Of a stretch of 52,597 nt of DNA, positions 16,182 through 23,997 are shown in pieces. The position numbers and the translations under genes were made by a program. Where the stretch lies: the NCBI GenBank assembly GCA_030831165.1, contig JAURLP010000028.1:1-52597 (forward strand), given 5' to 3'. The notes below the pieces were generated by a model, which saw only the letters and a list, made by a program, of their open reading frames with translations, was not told the origin of the DNA and made no database searches. The stretch comes from Gammaproteobacteria bacterium. GTDB taxonomy: Bacteria > Pseudomonadota > Gammaproteobacteria > Pseudomonadales > Pseudohongiellaceae. Each line of letters begins with the position of its first letter. Position 1 is the stretch's first letter.

Positions 16182-17063
16182 ATGTTGAGTGAATCCGCCC
16201 TAATGGATTATTTGCAAGAGCCACTAGAAAGCCATGTAGGTTATCAGTTTCGCCGAGCGGCTATATTGATACAGGCTGATTTGACCATGGCATTAAAAAC
16301 CTTGAACCTCAATCCCAGTGAGGCATCCATTCTGCTGGTTCTGGCTGAAAAAAAAGATGTTATTCAGATGGACCTTTCATATCTACTGGGCATAAAGAGA
16401 ACTAACATTTCTCCTATGGTTGTTGGTTTGGAGAAGTGTGGGCTTTTATCCCGAGCTTCGCTTGATGGCAGATCTCAATATGTGAATTTAACAAAGCAGG
16501 GTGATAATCTTATCCCCAAAATTTTACTTTGCCTTGAGAAACATGCAGAGAATTGTTTTTCCACACTCTCCATCAAGGATATTTCGGTACTTGGCAATGC
16601 CTTAAATCACACACAGGGCTTACTGGATCCAAAAGTAGTTAATTCTGAAAAAAACTCGGCGTATCAACAATTGAGTTTTTTGATCATTCGCACTTCATCT
16701 CTGGCCATGAGTAAACTGGTCAAGGATTTAGCTTTGCTGGATTTGATTCCGACTAATGCTTCCGCAATGATGATGATTTTTAACAATCCAGGGATTAATC
16801 AAAGTAATCTAGGAAGGCGCCTGGGTATAAAAAGAGCCAATATTTCCACATTAGTCAGTGAGCTTAAAGCGCGTGAACTGGTCAACACCCAGGTTAAGGG
16901 CAGGACACAGAAATTGAGTTTGAGTGAAGCTGGGCTCTCTTTGGTCAAGCTGATAGCGCGGAAATTTGAACAACATGAGCGCTATTGTTTTGCACATATT
17001 AATGAGCCAAAAAAGATCTCAGGCTTATTGTTGGCTATTCGTGAACAACTCGCAAAAAAATAA
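16182..17063 (+). CDS. tandem MarR fusion regulator (two MarR domains in one chain)
   Basis: The 293-residue product contains two complete MarR-like modules. Module 1 (about residues 13-145) has V-G-Y-Q-F-R-R, L-N-L-N-P-S-E-A-S, L-L-G-I-K-R-T-N-I-S-P and D-G-R-S-Q-Y-V-N-L-T. Module 2 (about 158-293) has L-L-D-L-I-P-T-N-A-S, R-L-G-I-K-R-A-N-I-S-T-L-V and K-G-R-T-Q-K-L-S-L-S. Both resemble each other and the preceding 153-residue MarR, pointing to duplication and fusion. Normal MarR proteins are single-domain dimers, so this may act as an intramolecular dimer or a heterodimer-like repressor. The start lacks a strong ribosome site. A hairpin terminator follows. Confidence 0.85.
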   Translation: MLSESALMDYLQEPLESHVGYQFRRAAILIQADLTMALKTLNLNPSEASILLVLAEKKDVIQMDLSYLLGIKRTNISPMVVGLEKCGLLSRASLDGRSQYVNLTKQGDNLIPKILLCLEKHAENCFSTLSIKDISVLGNALNHTQGLLDPKVVNSEKNSAYQQLSFLIIRTSSLAMSKLVKDLALLDLIPTNASAMMMIFNNPGINQSNLGRRLGIKRANISTLVSELKARELVNTQVKGRTQKLSLSEAGLSLVKLIARKFEQHERYCFAHINEPKKISGLLLAIREQLAKK

Positions 17064-17081
17064 ACAACTAAAAATCGTCAT

Positions 17082-17125
17082 GCTTAATAGCCTGCCTTAG
17101 GACAGGCTATTAAGCGGCATTTTTT
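17082..17125. terminator. hairpin terminator between convergent genes
   Basis: A 12-base-pair perfect stem, CTTAATAGCCTG (17083-17094) with CAGGCTATTAAG (17103-17114), extended by a G-C pair at 17082/17115, has an 8-base loop and is followed by a run of six T at about 17120-17125. It ends the MarR transcript. With the AT-rich DNA on its other side, it may also serve the convergent transporter operon. Confidence 0.8.
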
Positions 17126-17135
17126 ACTCAGTCAT

Positions 17136-18458
17136 TTAAGCTGTAACGGGTACAGCACCGCGATAGGTCTTGTAACCTAATATGATCAGGGAAATTGCTC
17201 CGATGAGAGCACCACTGGCCATGAAGACAGCGACTGCCTGTAATCCCAGTCCAGCCTGAAACATAAAGCCTGCAATGATCGGCGATAAAAATGCGCCACC
17301 ACGGCCAACCCCGATAACAAAGCCTGTTGCTGTTGCACGAACATGTGTGGGGAATGATGTTGCGATAAGGGCATAAAGGCCGACTACCCCTGCATTGGTG
17401 AAAAATCCTGCAGATGCAGCGGCTATCGAAAGCGTGCCTAGTTCCGTAAATCCGCTGCCAAAGATGATTATCATGGGTACCGAAATAAGCATTCCGCCAA
17501 TGGTTAATTTTCGGATACTGTATTTCAATGCGATCAGGCCCAGCAGGCCGCCGCCGATGGCGCCACCAATATTTGCCCAAACCAACACCCCAGCTGCCGA
17601 GCTTGGAGCAAAGCCCATGTCTACCACAATGACAGGAGCCCATTTAAGAATGAAATAGAAAGTCGCCAGATGGGTGAAATAGGCAATTGTAATCAGGACT
17701 GTCTTGGCCAGCAGTGCCGGACTGAAAATATCACTGACCGAATAGGCTTTTTCAGCCTCTGTTAGTTGAGGCAGTGAGTTAATTGAGGTAAAGCCCATAC
17801 GCTTAAAGGTTCGATTAATTGACTCAAGTGCTCCCTTGGGTTGTTTATCCGTTAAAAAGGCGGGCGATTCCGGTACAAAAAACCAGACTAGGGGTATAAA
17901 GCAGGCAGTGACAATGGCACCAAATTCAAAGACGATCCGCCAGTCATTATTAACGAGCAGGCCAGCGATTATCGCACCGCCCGCAGTGGCGCCAATGGGA
18001 TAACCAATCGCCATGAGTGAAATGCACAGGGTGCGACGCCGCTTGTTGGCAAATTCTGCGACGGTGGCATTGGTTGCTGCCAACATCCCGCCAATACCAA
18101 GTCCTGTAATAACTCGCCAAATCGACAATTCCAGAATGGAGTTGGCTGTTGAAGCCATGCCCATACCAACAACCATTAGGCCGAGGCAGATTAAAATGGT
18201 ATGCCGGCGTCCAATCTTATCGGCGAGTCCGCCAAGTGTTATTGCGCCAATACCCATGCCTAATAATTCCATGGACAACACTATACCAATGGCTCCAGGT
18301 TGTATGCCCCAGTCAGCGACAATGCCTGGTGATGCAAAAGCAATCGACAATATGTCAAAACCATCCAGTGCATTAAGCCCGATAGTGATGGCAACAGCAA
18401 TAATCTGAATCATTGACATGGGGTTGTCATCAATAATTGTTCTGGGATCTTGGCTCAT
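17136..18458 (-). CDS. MFS aromatic-acid:H+ symporter (AAHS family, HcaK/PcaK-like)
   Basis: The 440-residue protein has about twelve membrane spans and the AAHS-type first-helix motif L-D-G-F-D-I-L-S-I-A-F. The MFS loop G-G-L-A-D-K-I-G-R-R-H lies between helices 2 and 3, with a related P-I-G-A-T-A-G-G-A stretch later. It should import an aromatic carboxylate with protons. As the last gene of the operon with the CoA ligase and hydratase-lyase, a hydroxycinnamate such as ferulate or p-coumarate is the likely substrate. A GGAGAG ribosome site precedes the ATG; the gap to the ligase gene is 33 bases. Confidence 0.85.
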   Translation of the reverse strand: MSQDPRTIIDDNPMSMIQIIAVAITIGLNALDGFDILSIAFASPGIVADWGIQPGAIGIVLSMELLGMGIGAITLGGLADKIGRRHTILICLGLMVVGMGMASTANSILELSIWRVITGLGIGGMLAATNATVAEFANKRRRTLCISLMAIGYPIGATAGGAIIAGLLVNNDWRIVFEFGAIVTACFIPLVWFFVPESPAFLTDKQPKGALESINRTFKRMGFTSINSLPQLTEAEKAYSVSDIFSPALLAKTVLITIAYFTHLATFYFILKWAPVIVVDMGFAPSSAAGVLVWANIGGAIGGGLLGLIALKYSIRKLTIGGMLISVPMIIIFGSGFTELGTLSIAAASAGFFTNAGVVGLYALIATSFPTHVRATATGFVIGVGRGGAFLSPIIAGFMFQAGLGLQAVAVFMASGALIGAISLIILGYKTYRGAVPVTA

Positions 18459-18491
18459 AATGGTCTCTCCAGCTAAACTCGCTTGTTATTA

Positions 18492-19967
18492 TTATATTTT
18501 TTCCAATAGGGCAGATTTAACAATTTTGCCATTGGCATTTCTAGGTAAAGCGTCCAGCAGACTAACATATTTAGGCAATTTGAATCGAGCCAGTTTTCCA
18601 TCAAGGCTGCGAATAAAATCCTCACCATCTACTTGGGCTTTCGGGTCGGCAAGTACGATAAATAAATGCCCAACTTCCCCCCATTTCTCATCAGGCCTGC
18701 CGATAACTGCGCATTCCTTAATAGCAGGATCGTGTGCAAGCAATGATTCAATTTCGCCAGGGTAAACATTCTCACCGCCTGAAATAAACATGTCTTTTAG
18801 GCGATCAACAATCCAGAAATAGCCCTCTTCATCGCAGCGGGCAATATCGCCTGTGCAAAACCAGCCATCTTCCGTGAAAACCTTTGAGTTTTCTTCGGGT
18901 CTACGCCAATAGCCTGCAGTGACATTGGGTCCTTTTAATTGCAGTTCTCCTGATGTGCCAGTTGAGCAGGGTTTACCATCGGCATCAACAATACGAGCTT
19001 TTACTCTAGAAGTGGTAATGCCAGTTGAACCTGGTCGAGCTGCAATTAAATTAATATCCGCAGGCATGCCAAATACGGTTCCGGCTTCACTCATGCCAAA
19101 GCCGTTGGCTACGGGTATACCATCCTTGACCCAGTCCTGAATTTTGGCTTCTGCATAGGGTGCTCCGCCGGTGAAAATCGCCGTAAGTCCTCTAAGTTTG
19201 TCAGGGGTGTATGCTGGCTCTGCTTTTATTAAATCGGCCATCACCGGGACGCAAAAATAGTGAGTGACCTTTAAGTCTGGATCGGCCAGACGCCCAAGCG
19301 TTCGGGCTGGATCAAAGCCATCAGAAACTACAAAGCAGGCTCCTTGTAACATCGCTGGGCGTATCGCGGTTATGAGACCAATAATGTGAAACATTGGAGC
19401 ATCGCTCATTACCACACTATTATTCTGAACCTTACCTACAAGGCTAAAGTTTATGGCTGTTTCTGTCAGGTTGTTTTCGCTGAGAAGTGCGCCTTTAGGT
19501 TTGCCAGAGGTACCTGAGGTATACAAAATCAGAGACGGCAAGTTGCCGTCTATGAAGTGATAGGGCATGGCGTCGAGCTCAGCGGACTGTTGCAAGAAGC
19601 TTTCAAGATCAATTCCTTCAAGGCCTGATCTTTCTAGGAGCTCATCACCAATAATGAGTTTAGGCTCTGCATCTGCAATTAATGCATTAATTTCTGTTGT
19701 AGTGAGGCGCCAGTTAAGAGGGACATAAATGGCGCCAATCCTGGCACAGGCTAGGTGAAGGGCAATCAGTTCTACGCGGTTTTTGGCCAGGCAGATAAGT
19801 CGATCACCTTGCTGGATGCCATGATTTTTTAAGGCGGTAGCACATTGCCCACAACTAAGGTCCAGTTCAGCATAAGTCCAATGTTTGTTTCCAGGTAAAT
19901 CAATAGCGACGACTTCATCTGCTCTGTAACGAGCATGGAAGCCGATTAGATCTGCTGCGCCATTCAC
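18492..19967 (-). CDS. acyl-CoA ligase, probable hydroxycinnamate (feruloyl)-CoA synthetase
   Basis: The 491-residue adenylate-forming enzyme has the AMP-binding P-loop L-I-L-Y-T-S-G-T-S-G-K-P-K-G, then N-G-F-G-M-S-E-A-G-T, the hinge W-F-C-T-G-D-I-A with D-R-L-K-D-M-F-I-S-G-G-E-N-V-Y-P, and the C-terminal catalytic Lys in R-N-A-N-G-K-I-V-K. It activates a carboxylate to its CoA thioester via an acyl-adenylate. Between the hydratase-lyase gene (16 bases upstream) and the aromatic-acid transporter, hydroxycinnamates are the most likely substrates, matching the HcaC/Fcs/CouL role. Medium-chain or other aryl acids remain possible from sequence alone. Confidence 0.82.
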   Translation of the reverse strand: MNGAADLIGFHARYRADEVVAIDLPGNKHWTYAELDLSCGQCATALKNHGIQQGDRLICLAKNRVELIALHLACARIGAIYVPLNWRLTTTEINALIADAEPKLIIGDELLERSGLEGIDLESFLQQSAELDAMPYHFIDGNLPSLILYTSGTSGKPKGALLSENNLTETAINFSLVGKVQNNSVVMSDAPMFHIIGLITAIRPAMLQGACFVVSDGFDPARTLGRLADPDLKVTHYFCVPVMADLIKAEPAYTPDKLRGLTAIFTGGAPYAEAKIQDWVKDGIPVANGFGMSEAGTVFGMPADINLIAARPGSTGITTSRVKARIVDADGKPCSTGTSGELQLKGPNVTAGYWRRPEENSKVFTEDGWFCTGDIARCDEEGYFWIVDRLKDMFISGGENVYPGEIESLLAHDPAIKECAVIGRPDEKWGEVGHLFIVLADPKAQVDGEDFIRSLDGKLARFKLPKYVSLLDALPRNANGKIVKSALLEKI

Positions 19968-19983
19968 TTGATGTGCTCCCTAA

Positions 19984-20811
19984 TCAGGATTTTTTCTGTT
20001 TAGAAACATCATAAGTACCAAGACCGGGCTTATAGGACTTCTCATCAATAAATTGGCGAATGCCTTCTTTTCGGCCTTCATTATCGTAACTGTTTGCTGC
20101 TTCCTGAGCTCTAACCAGATAATCTTCAGCATTGTCGTAGGTCATTTCCTTAACGCGTCGAACGGCGTCTTTGGTTGCTTTAAGGGCAACTGGATTCTTC
20201 TGCAGCAGCACATTGCATAAATCTGTGACTCTGTTTTTTAGCTGATCTGCCGGAACGGCTTCGTTAATCAGGTTCCATTCAACCGCTTTTTTGGCATCTA
20301 TATTTTCACCGGTGAGGGCGTGATACATCGCACTTCTCATGGGCATAAGGTCTATTGCTACTTTGGTTGCGCCACCACCGGGCAAAATACCCCAGTTAAT
20401 TTCACTCAAGCCAAATTTTGCCTCTTCTGAAGCAATCGCCAGATCGCAGGCATATAAAGGACCATAGCCGCCACCAAAACACCAGCCATTGACCATGGCG
20501 ATAGTAGGCTTTTGATACCAGCGCAACCGACGCCACCAGCCATAGGATTCTCTTTGCGCTTTACGAGTGCCGCCAAGCCCGGTGGCTTCTGTTTCACGAA
20601 AATATTCCTTGAGGTCCATGCCTGCTGTCCAGGCAGTGCCTTCTCCCGTGAGCACAAGAACACCTACATCGTCACTGTGCTCGAGTTCATCAAGCACCTC
20701 CATCATTCGACGATTAAGCTCTGGGCTCATTGCATTGCGCTTTTCCGGGCGATTAAAGCTTACCCAAGCTATTCTATTTTCAACGACATAAGTAACAGTA
20801 TCTGAAGACAT
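19984..20811 (-). CDS. hydroxycinnamoyl-CoA hydratase-lyase (crotonase family)
   Basis: The 275-residue crotonase-fold protein carries the hallmark stretches of feruloyl/p-coumaroyl-CoA hydratase-lyases: N-R-P-E-K-R-N-A-M-S-P, W-T-A-G-M-D-L-K-E-Y-F-R-E, M-V-N-G-W-C-F-G-G-G and F-G-L-S-E-I-N-W-G, with the catalytic Glu at about residue 137. It hydrates the side chain and cleaves it to an aromatic aldehyde plus acetyl-CoA. Some active-site positions differ from the Pseudomonas enzymes as I recall them: G-G-G-Y-G-P-L where a Ser usually follows, and L-P-G-G-G-A-T instead of P-P-G-N. Substrate preference may therefore differ. It heads the ligase/transporter operon; no vanillin dehydrogenase gene accompanies it. 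Confidence 0.88.
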   Translation of the reverse strand: MSSDTVTYVVENRIAWVSFNRPEKRNAMSPELNRRMMEVLDELEHSDDVGVLVLTGEGTAWTAGMDLKEYFRETEATGLGGTRKAQRESYGWWRRLRWYQKPTIAMVNGWCFGGGYGPLYACDLAIASEEAKFGLSEINWGILPGGGATKVAIDLMPMRSAMYHALTGENIDAKKAVEWNLINEAVPADQLKNRVTDLCNVLLQKNPVALKATKDAVRRVKEMTYDNAEDYLVRAQEAANSYDNEGRKEGIRQFIDEKSYKPGLGTYDVSKQKKS

Positions 20812-20840
20812 AAACCCTACCTGAAAGTAATGTAATAAAT

Positions 20841-20861
20841 ATTGTTATTTAGCATAACATT
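20841..20861. promoter_or_regulatory. operator candidate in the hydratase-lyase/tannase divergent region
   Basis: TGTTAT-ttagc-ATAACA (20843-20859) is a 6-base inverted repeat set within 21 bases that match the marR-region palindrome at 14 positions, sharing the outer ATTG and TAT/ATA elements. It overlaps the -10 of the predicted leftward promoter and the possible -35 of a rightward one, so a bound repressor could silence both the catabolic operon and the esterase gene. Confidence 0.55.
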
Positions 20862-20879
20862 CGATATAGTCACTTTCAA
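20851..20879 (-). promoter_or_regulatory. promoter of the hydratase-lyase operon
   Basis: On the minus strand TTGAAA (20879-20874) and TATGCT (20856-20851) are 17 bases apart. The -10 lies inside the operator candidate and the start codon is about 40 bases further. The fit is moderate but the geometry with the palindrome is convincing. Confidence 0.45.
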
Positions 20880-20954
20880 CAAGACAAAGAAATTATTTTA
20901 GATAAAATGAATGGTCTTATGCTGCAATTAAATTTATTATTTTTGAGGTCGCAA

Positions 20955-22742
20955 ATGCCTATAATAAAAAAACCAATTCAGACTCATCATGGAAATCTCT
21001 TTTTAATCCCTGCCTTTTTATTGTCACTGGTCGCTTGCGGCGCTGAAGACTCTGTAAGTGATGGTTCATCATCAGAGGCTTTTGCTAACAATGAAATGGC
21101 GAGCGCAATGCCAGCAGCGGTGACTCAATTAACAGGAGCCAGCCTGTTGAATTGTGAAGCTTTGAGTGAACAGTTCTCATTTAATCAGACAGTCATTACC
21201 AGTGTCGCAACGGCACCAGCCGGCCCAATAGCTGAAGGCAGAGGCAGGACCAGTGAAGCAGCTGCGCATTGTCTGATAAGGGGGAATATGAATGAGCGAG
21301 TAAGCCCAATTGATAATAATACTTACGCTATCGGCTTTGAAATGCGTTTACCCCAAGACTGGAATGGTCGATTTTTTTATCATGCAAATGGTGGCGTCGA
21401 CGGCTTTGTGAATACGGCATCAGGGAGCCTGGGAGGCAACCAAACCACAACGGCTTTACAACTAGGTTATGCCGTCATTAATTCAGATGCCGGTCATCAG
21501 GGCCCAGCACCTTTCTTTGGTATAGACCCTCAGGCTCGAATTGATTATGGCTACAATGCTGTTGCGACCCTAACGCCGATGGCTAAGTCCTTAATAACTG
21601 ATGCCTATGGTAAAGGACCTGAACGCTCCTATTTTGCCGGATGTTCAAATGGTGGTCGCCATGGCATGGTTGCAGCGGCCCGATTTGCTGATCAGTATGA
21701 TGGCATACTGGCAGGCAATCCTGGCTTTAACCTTCCGCAGGCGGCAGTTGCTCAGCTTTATGCGGTTCAACAATTTACATTAGTCGCGACCTCTTCAAAT
21801 GAAGATGGCAACCCGGATATAAGTAGCGCCTTCACCCAGGCAGAAAGAGACATGATTGCCAGTAGAGTGCTGGAGCGTTGTGACGGGCTGGATGGTCTGG
21901 TCGATGGAATGGTGGCAGATAACATGGCTTGCCGGGCAGAGTTTGACTTACAACAGGATGTACCGACCTGTTCAGAACAAAGAGATGGAATGTGTTTATC
22001 TGAGGATCAGAAAACGGTGCTGGGCAATATTATGGACGGTGCGCGTAATTCCGCTGGTGAAACACTCTATACCAGCTTCCCCTATGACCCAGGCATGGCC
22101 GGTCAAAGTTGGGCTGGCTGGAAATTTAATTCTTCACAAAGTCAGAATCGTGATCCTGGTGCGACGGCAGCCATTTTCACCACGCCACCTTTTGATATAG
22201 ACATGTTTAGAGAACAGGGTGGCTATCAGTTTGCAATGAATTTTGATATGGATACTGATGCTCCAAAAATATATGGCACGAACGAGCTTTATACAGAGTC
22301 TCCAATGTCTTTTATGACGCCCCCCAATCCAAATAATATGGATACCCTAAGAGATAACGGTTCCAAATTGATGGTCTATCACGGCATGGCGGATGGCGTC
22401 TTCTCGCCCGATGATACCATCCGCTGGTATTCCGCACTGGATGCGCAAAATGCAGGTAATGCGGATGAGTTTGCCAGACTGTACCTGGTGCCTGGGATGG
22501 GGCATTGTTCCAGCGGCCCCAGCACAGACCAGTTTAATATGTTCGAGGCATTGGTCGCCTGGGTAGAAGAGGGTGTTTCACCCGATCGTGTTACAGCGTC
22601 AGTGCGCGGAGATAATCCAGAAATTCCAGCAGACTGGTCACCTGAACGCACTCGGCCCTTATGTGCTTTTCCTGCTGTTGCCCGATATAACGGTAGCGGA
22701 GATATCGAAGATGCAGCAAACTTCAGCTGTGTAGCCCCTTGA
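20955..22742 (+). CDS. tannase/feruloyl-esterase family lipoprotein with intact CS-D-HC motif
   Basis: The start at 20955 is preferred because TGAGGT lies 6 bases upstream and it yields a clean lipoprotein signal ending L-V-A-C at Cys28; this gives 595 residues. The +2 residue is Gly, so outer-membrane sorting is expected. The alpha/beta hydrolase carries the full tannase-family triad with its neighbouring disulfide: Cys230-Ser231 in G-C-S-N-G-G, Asp480 in H-G-M-A-D, and His517-Cys518 in G-M-G-H-C. It should release hydroxycinnamic or gallic acids from plant or algal esters at the cell surface. It is divergent from the operon that would catabolise those acids, matching an HcaG-like role. Two DUF3237 genes follow it. 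Confidence 0.88.
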   Translation: MPIIKKPIQTHHGNLFLIPAFLLSLVACGAEDSVSDGSSSEAFANNEMASAMPAAVTQLTGASLLNCEALSEQFSFNQTVITSVATAPAGPIAEGRGRTSEAAAHCLIRGNMNERVSPIDNNTYAIGFEMRLPQDWNGRFFYHANGGVDGFVNTASGSLGGNQTTTALQLGYAVINSDAGHQGPAPFFGIDPQARIDYGYNAVATLTPMAKSLITDAYGKGPERSYFAGCSNGGRHGMVAAARFADQYDGILAGNPGFNLPQAAVAQLYAVQQFTLVATSSNEDGNPDISSAFTQAERDMIASRVLERCDGLDGLVDGMVADNMACRAEFDLQQDVPTCSEQRDGMCLSEDQKTVLGNIMDGARNSAGETLYTSFPYDPGMAGQSWAGWKFNSSQSQNRDPGATAAIFTTPPFDIDMFREQGGYQFAMNFDMDTDAPKIYGTNELYTESPMSFMTPPNPNNMDTLRDNGSKLMVYHGMADGVFSPDDTIRWYSALDAQNAGNADEFARLYLVPGMGHCSSGPSTDQFNMFEALVAWVEEGVSPDRVTASVRGDNPEIPADWSPERTRPLCAFPAVARYNGSGDIEDAANFSCVAP

Positions 22743-22799
22743 TCTTTGCTGTATTAAACATTGGATAAAATATTGAAATCTACATAAGAGAGCGAAAAT

Positions 22800-23339
22800 A
22801 TGATTAAACTAAAATCAATTACTTTAGCCTTAAGTTTGCTGAGCTGTTTTTTTATCGGCAGTATTCAGGCACAAGACAATCCTCAGCCTCCTGAGCTAAG
22901 CTTTGCTTTTGAAGTTCTGGTTGAAGTTGCTGATCCGACAGTGGTTGGCCTGCTGCCGAATGGCACCAGACGTATTGTCGATATTCTGGGTGGCAGTTTT
23001 GAAGGCCCTGGCATCCAAGGAAGAGTCGTCCCTGGAGGCGCAGACTGGCAGATAATTCGTGAAGATGGTTTTACTGATATTGATGCCCGTTATACCCTGG
23101 AAACGGATTCAGGTGATTTAATCTATGTGTCTAATGTTGGTATCAGACATGCGCCACCCGATGTAATCAGTCGTCTTAATGCTGGTGAAGTTGTCGATCA
23201 GTCGCAAATTTATTTTCGTGCTATACCTAAATTTGAAACCAGTGCGCCGGAACTTGAATGGCTCATGAAATCTATTTTCGTTGCAACTGGTGAGCGCTAC
23301 CCTAATGGTGTGGTCATTCGCTTTTGGCGTGTCCACTAA
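22800..23339 (+). CDS. exported DUF3237 protein (Sec signal)
   Basis: The 179-residue product has a Sec signal peptide (about residues 1-24, ending I-Q-A-Q) followed by a DUF3237 domain. Recognisable family elements are G-G-S-F-E-G-P-G-I-Q-G, V-P-G-G-A-D-W-Q and the closing W-L-M-K-S-I-F-V-A-T-G. The domain is a small beta-barrel of unknown function. It lies 57 bases downstream of the tannase gene with an AGAGAG ribosome site, so it is probably co-transcribed and periplasmic. A role in binding or tautomerising aromatic products is speculation. Confidence 0.8.
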   Translation: MIKLKSITLALSLLSCFFIGSIQAQDNPQPPELSFAFEVLVEVADPTVVGLLPNGTRRIVDILGGSFEGPGIQGRVVPGGADWQIIREDGFTDIDARYTLETDSGDLIYVSNVGIRHAPPDVISRLNAGEVVDQSQIYFRAIPKFETSAPELEWLMKSIFVATGERYPNGVVIRFWRVH

Positions 23340-23403
23340 AAAACAAGAAGAGCTCCAGATTCAAATAGACGAATTGGTAATAATAAAAAAAGAGAGAACT
23401 ATT

Positions 23404-23955
23404 ATGAGTGATGAAAAAAAATCAGCCCTGAGCTTTAATCGAAGAGACATGCTACTGGGTGCCGCAGGCCTGACTCTTGCTGCAGGAGCAGTTAAAGCGC
23501 AGCAAGTTTCACCACCACTGGCACCTCAAATTCCATTTAATTACCCCGAAACAGAATTCGTCTATGAAGCGATTGTTGATATTGAACCCGGCCTGGACTT
23601 AGGCAAAGGGCCTCTTGGGCAAAGAGCCATGGTGCCAATTACCGGAGGCACTTTTGAAGGACCGAATATTCGTGGAACCGTACTTGCTGGTGGGGCCGAC
23701 AGGCAGCTGGTAAGAGAAGACGGCGTTCGTTTGCTTGATGCTTTATATGAATTACAGACTGATGATGGCGTCATTTTCACCGTGCGTAACCAGGTTATAT
23801 CCAGCCCTCAACCCGGTCAGCCAAGATTTTCCTTCATACAGATAACTGCACCAGAAGAATATGGCTGGCTTAACCAGTCTATCCATGTTGGAACACTTGA
23901 TAGTCTGCGGCCTGAACGAGAAGCAGTATTGGTTAGAGTCTTCAGGCTTGTATAG
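23404..23955 (+). CDS. exported DUF3237 protein (Tat signal)
   Basis: The start ATGAGTGATG at 23404 follows a GAGAG ribosome site and gives 183 residues. F-N-R-R-D-M-L-L-G-A-A-G at about residues 11-22 is a twin-arginine signal, ending near V-K-A-Q-Q. The DUF3237 core repeats the elements of the preceding gene: G-G-T-F-E-G-P-N-I-R-G, L-A-G-G-A-D-R-Q and Y-G-W-L-N-Q-S-I-H-V-G-T. The two are clear paralogues 64 bases apart, yet they use different export routes. The function is not known. Confidence 0.8.
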   Translation: MSDEKKSALSFNRRDMLLGAAGLTLAAGAVKAQQVSPPLAPQIPFNYPETEFVYEAIVDIEPGLDLGKGPLGQRAMVPITGGTFEGPNIRGTVLAGGADRQLVREDGVRLLDALYELQTDDGVIFTVRNQVISSPQPGQPRFSFIQITAPEEYGWLNQSIHVGTLDSLRPEREAVLVRVFRLV

Positions 23956-23997
23956 TATTTGTTTGTTAATTTATTAACTGGCCCCCGCTTTGCATAA

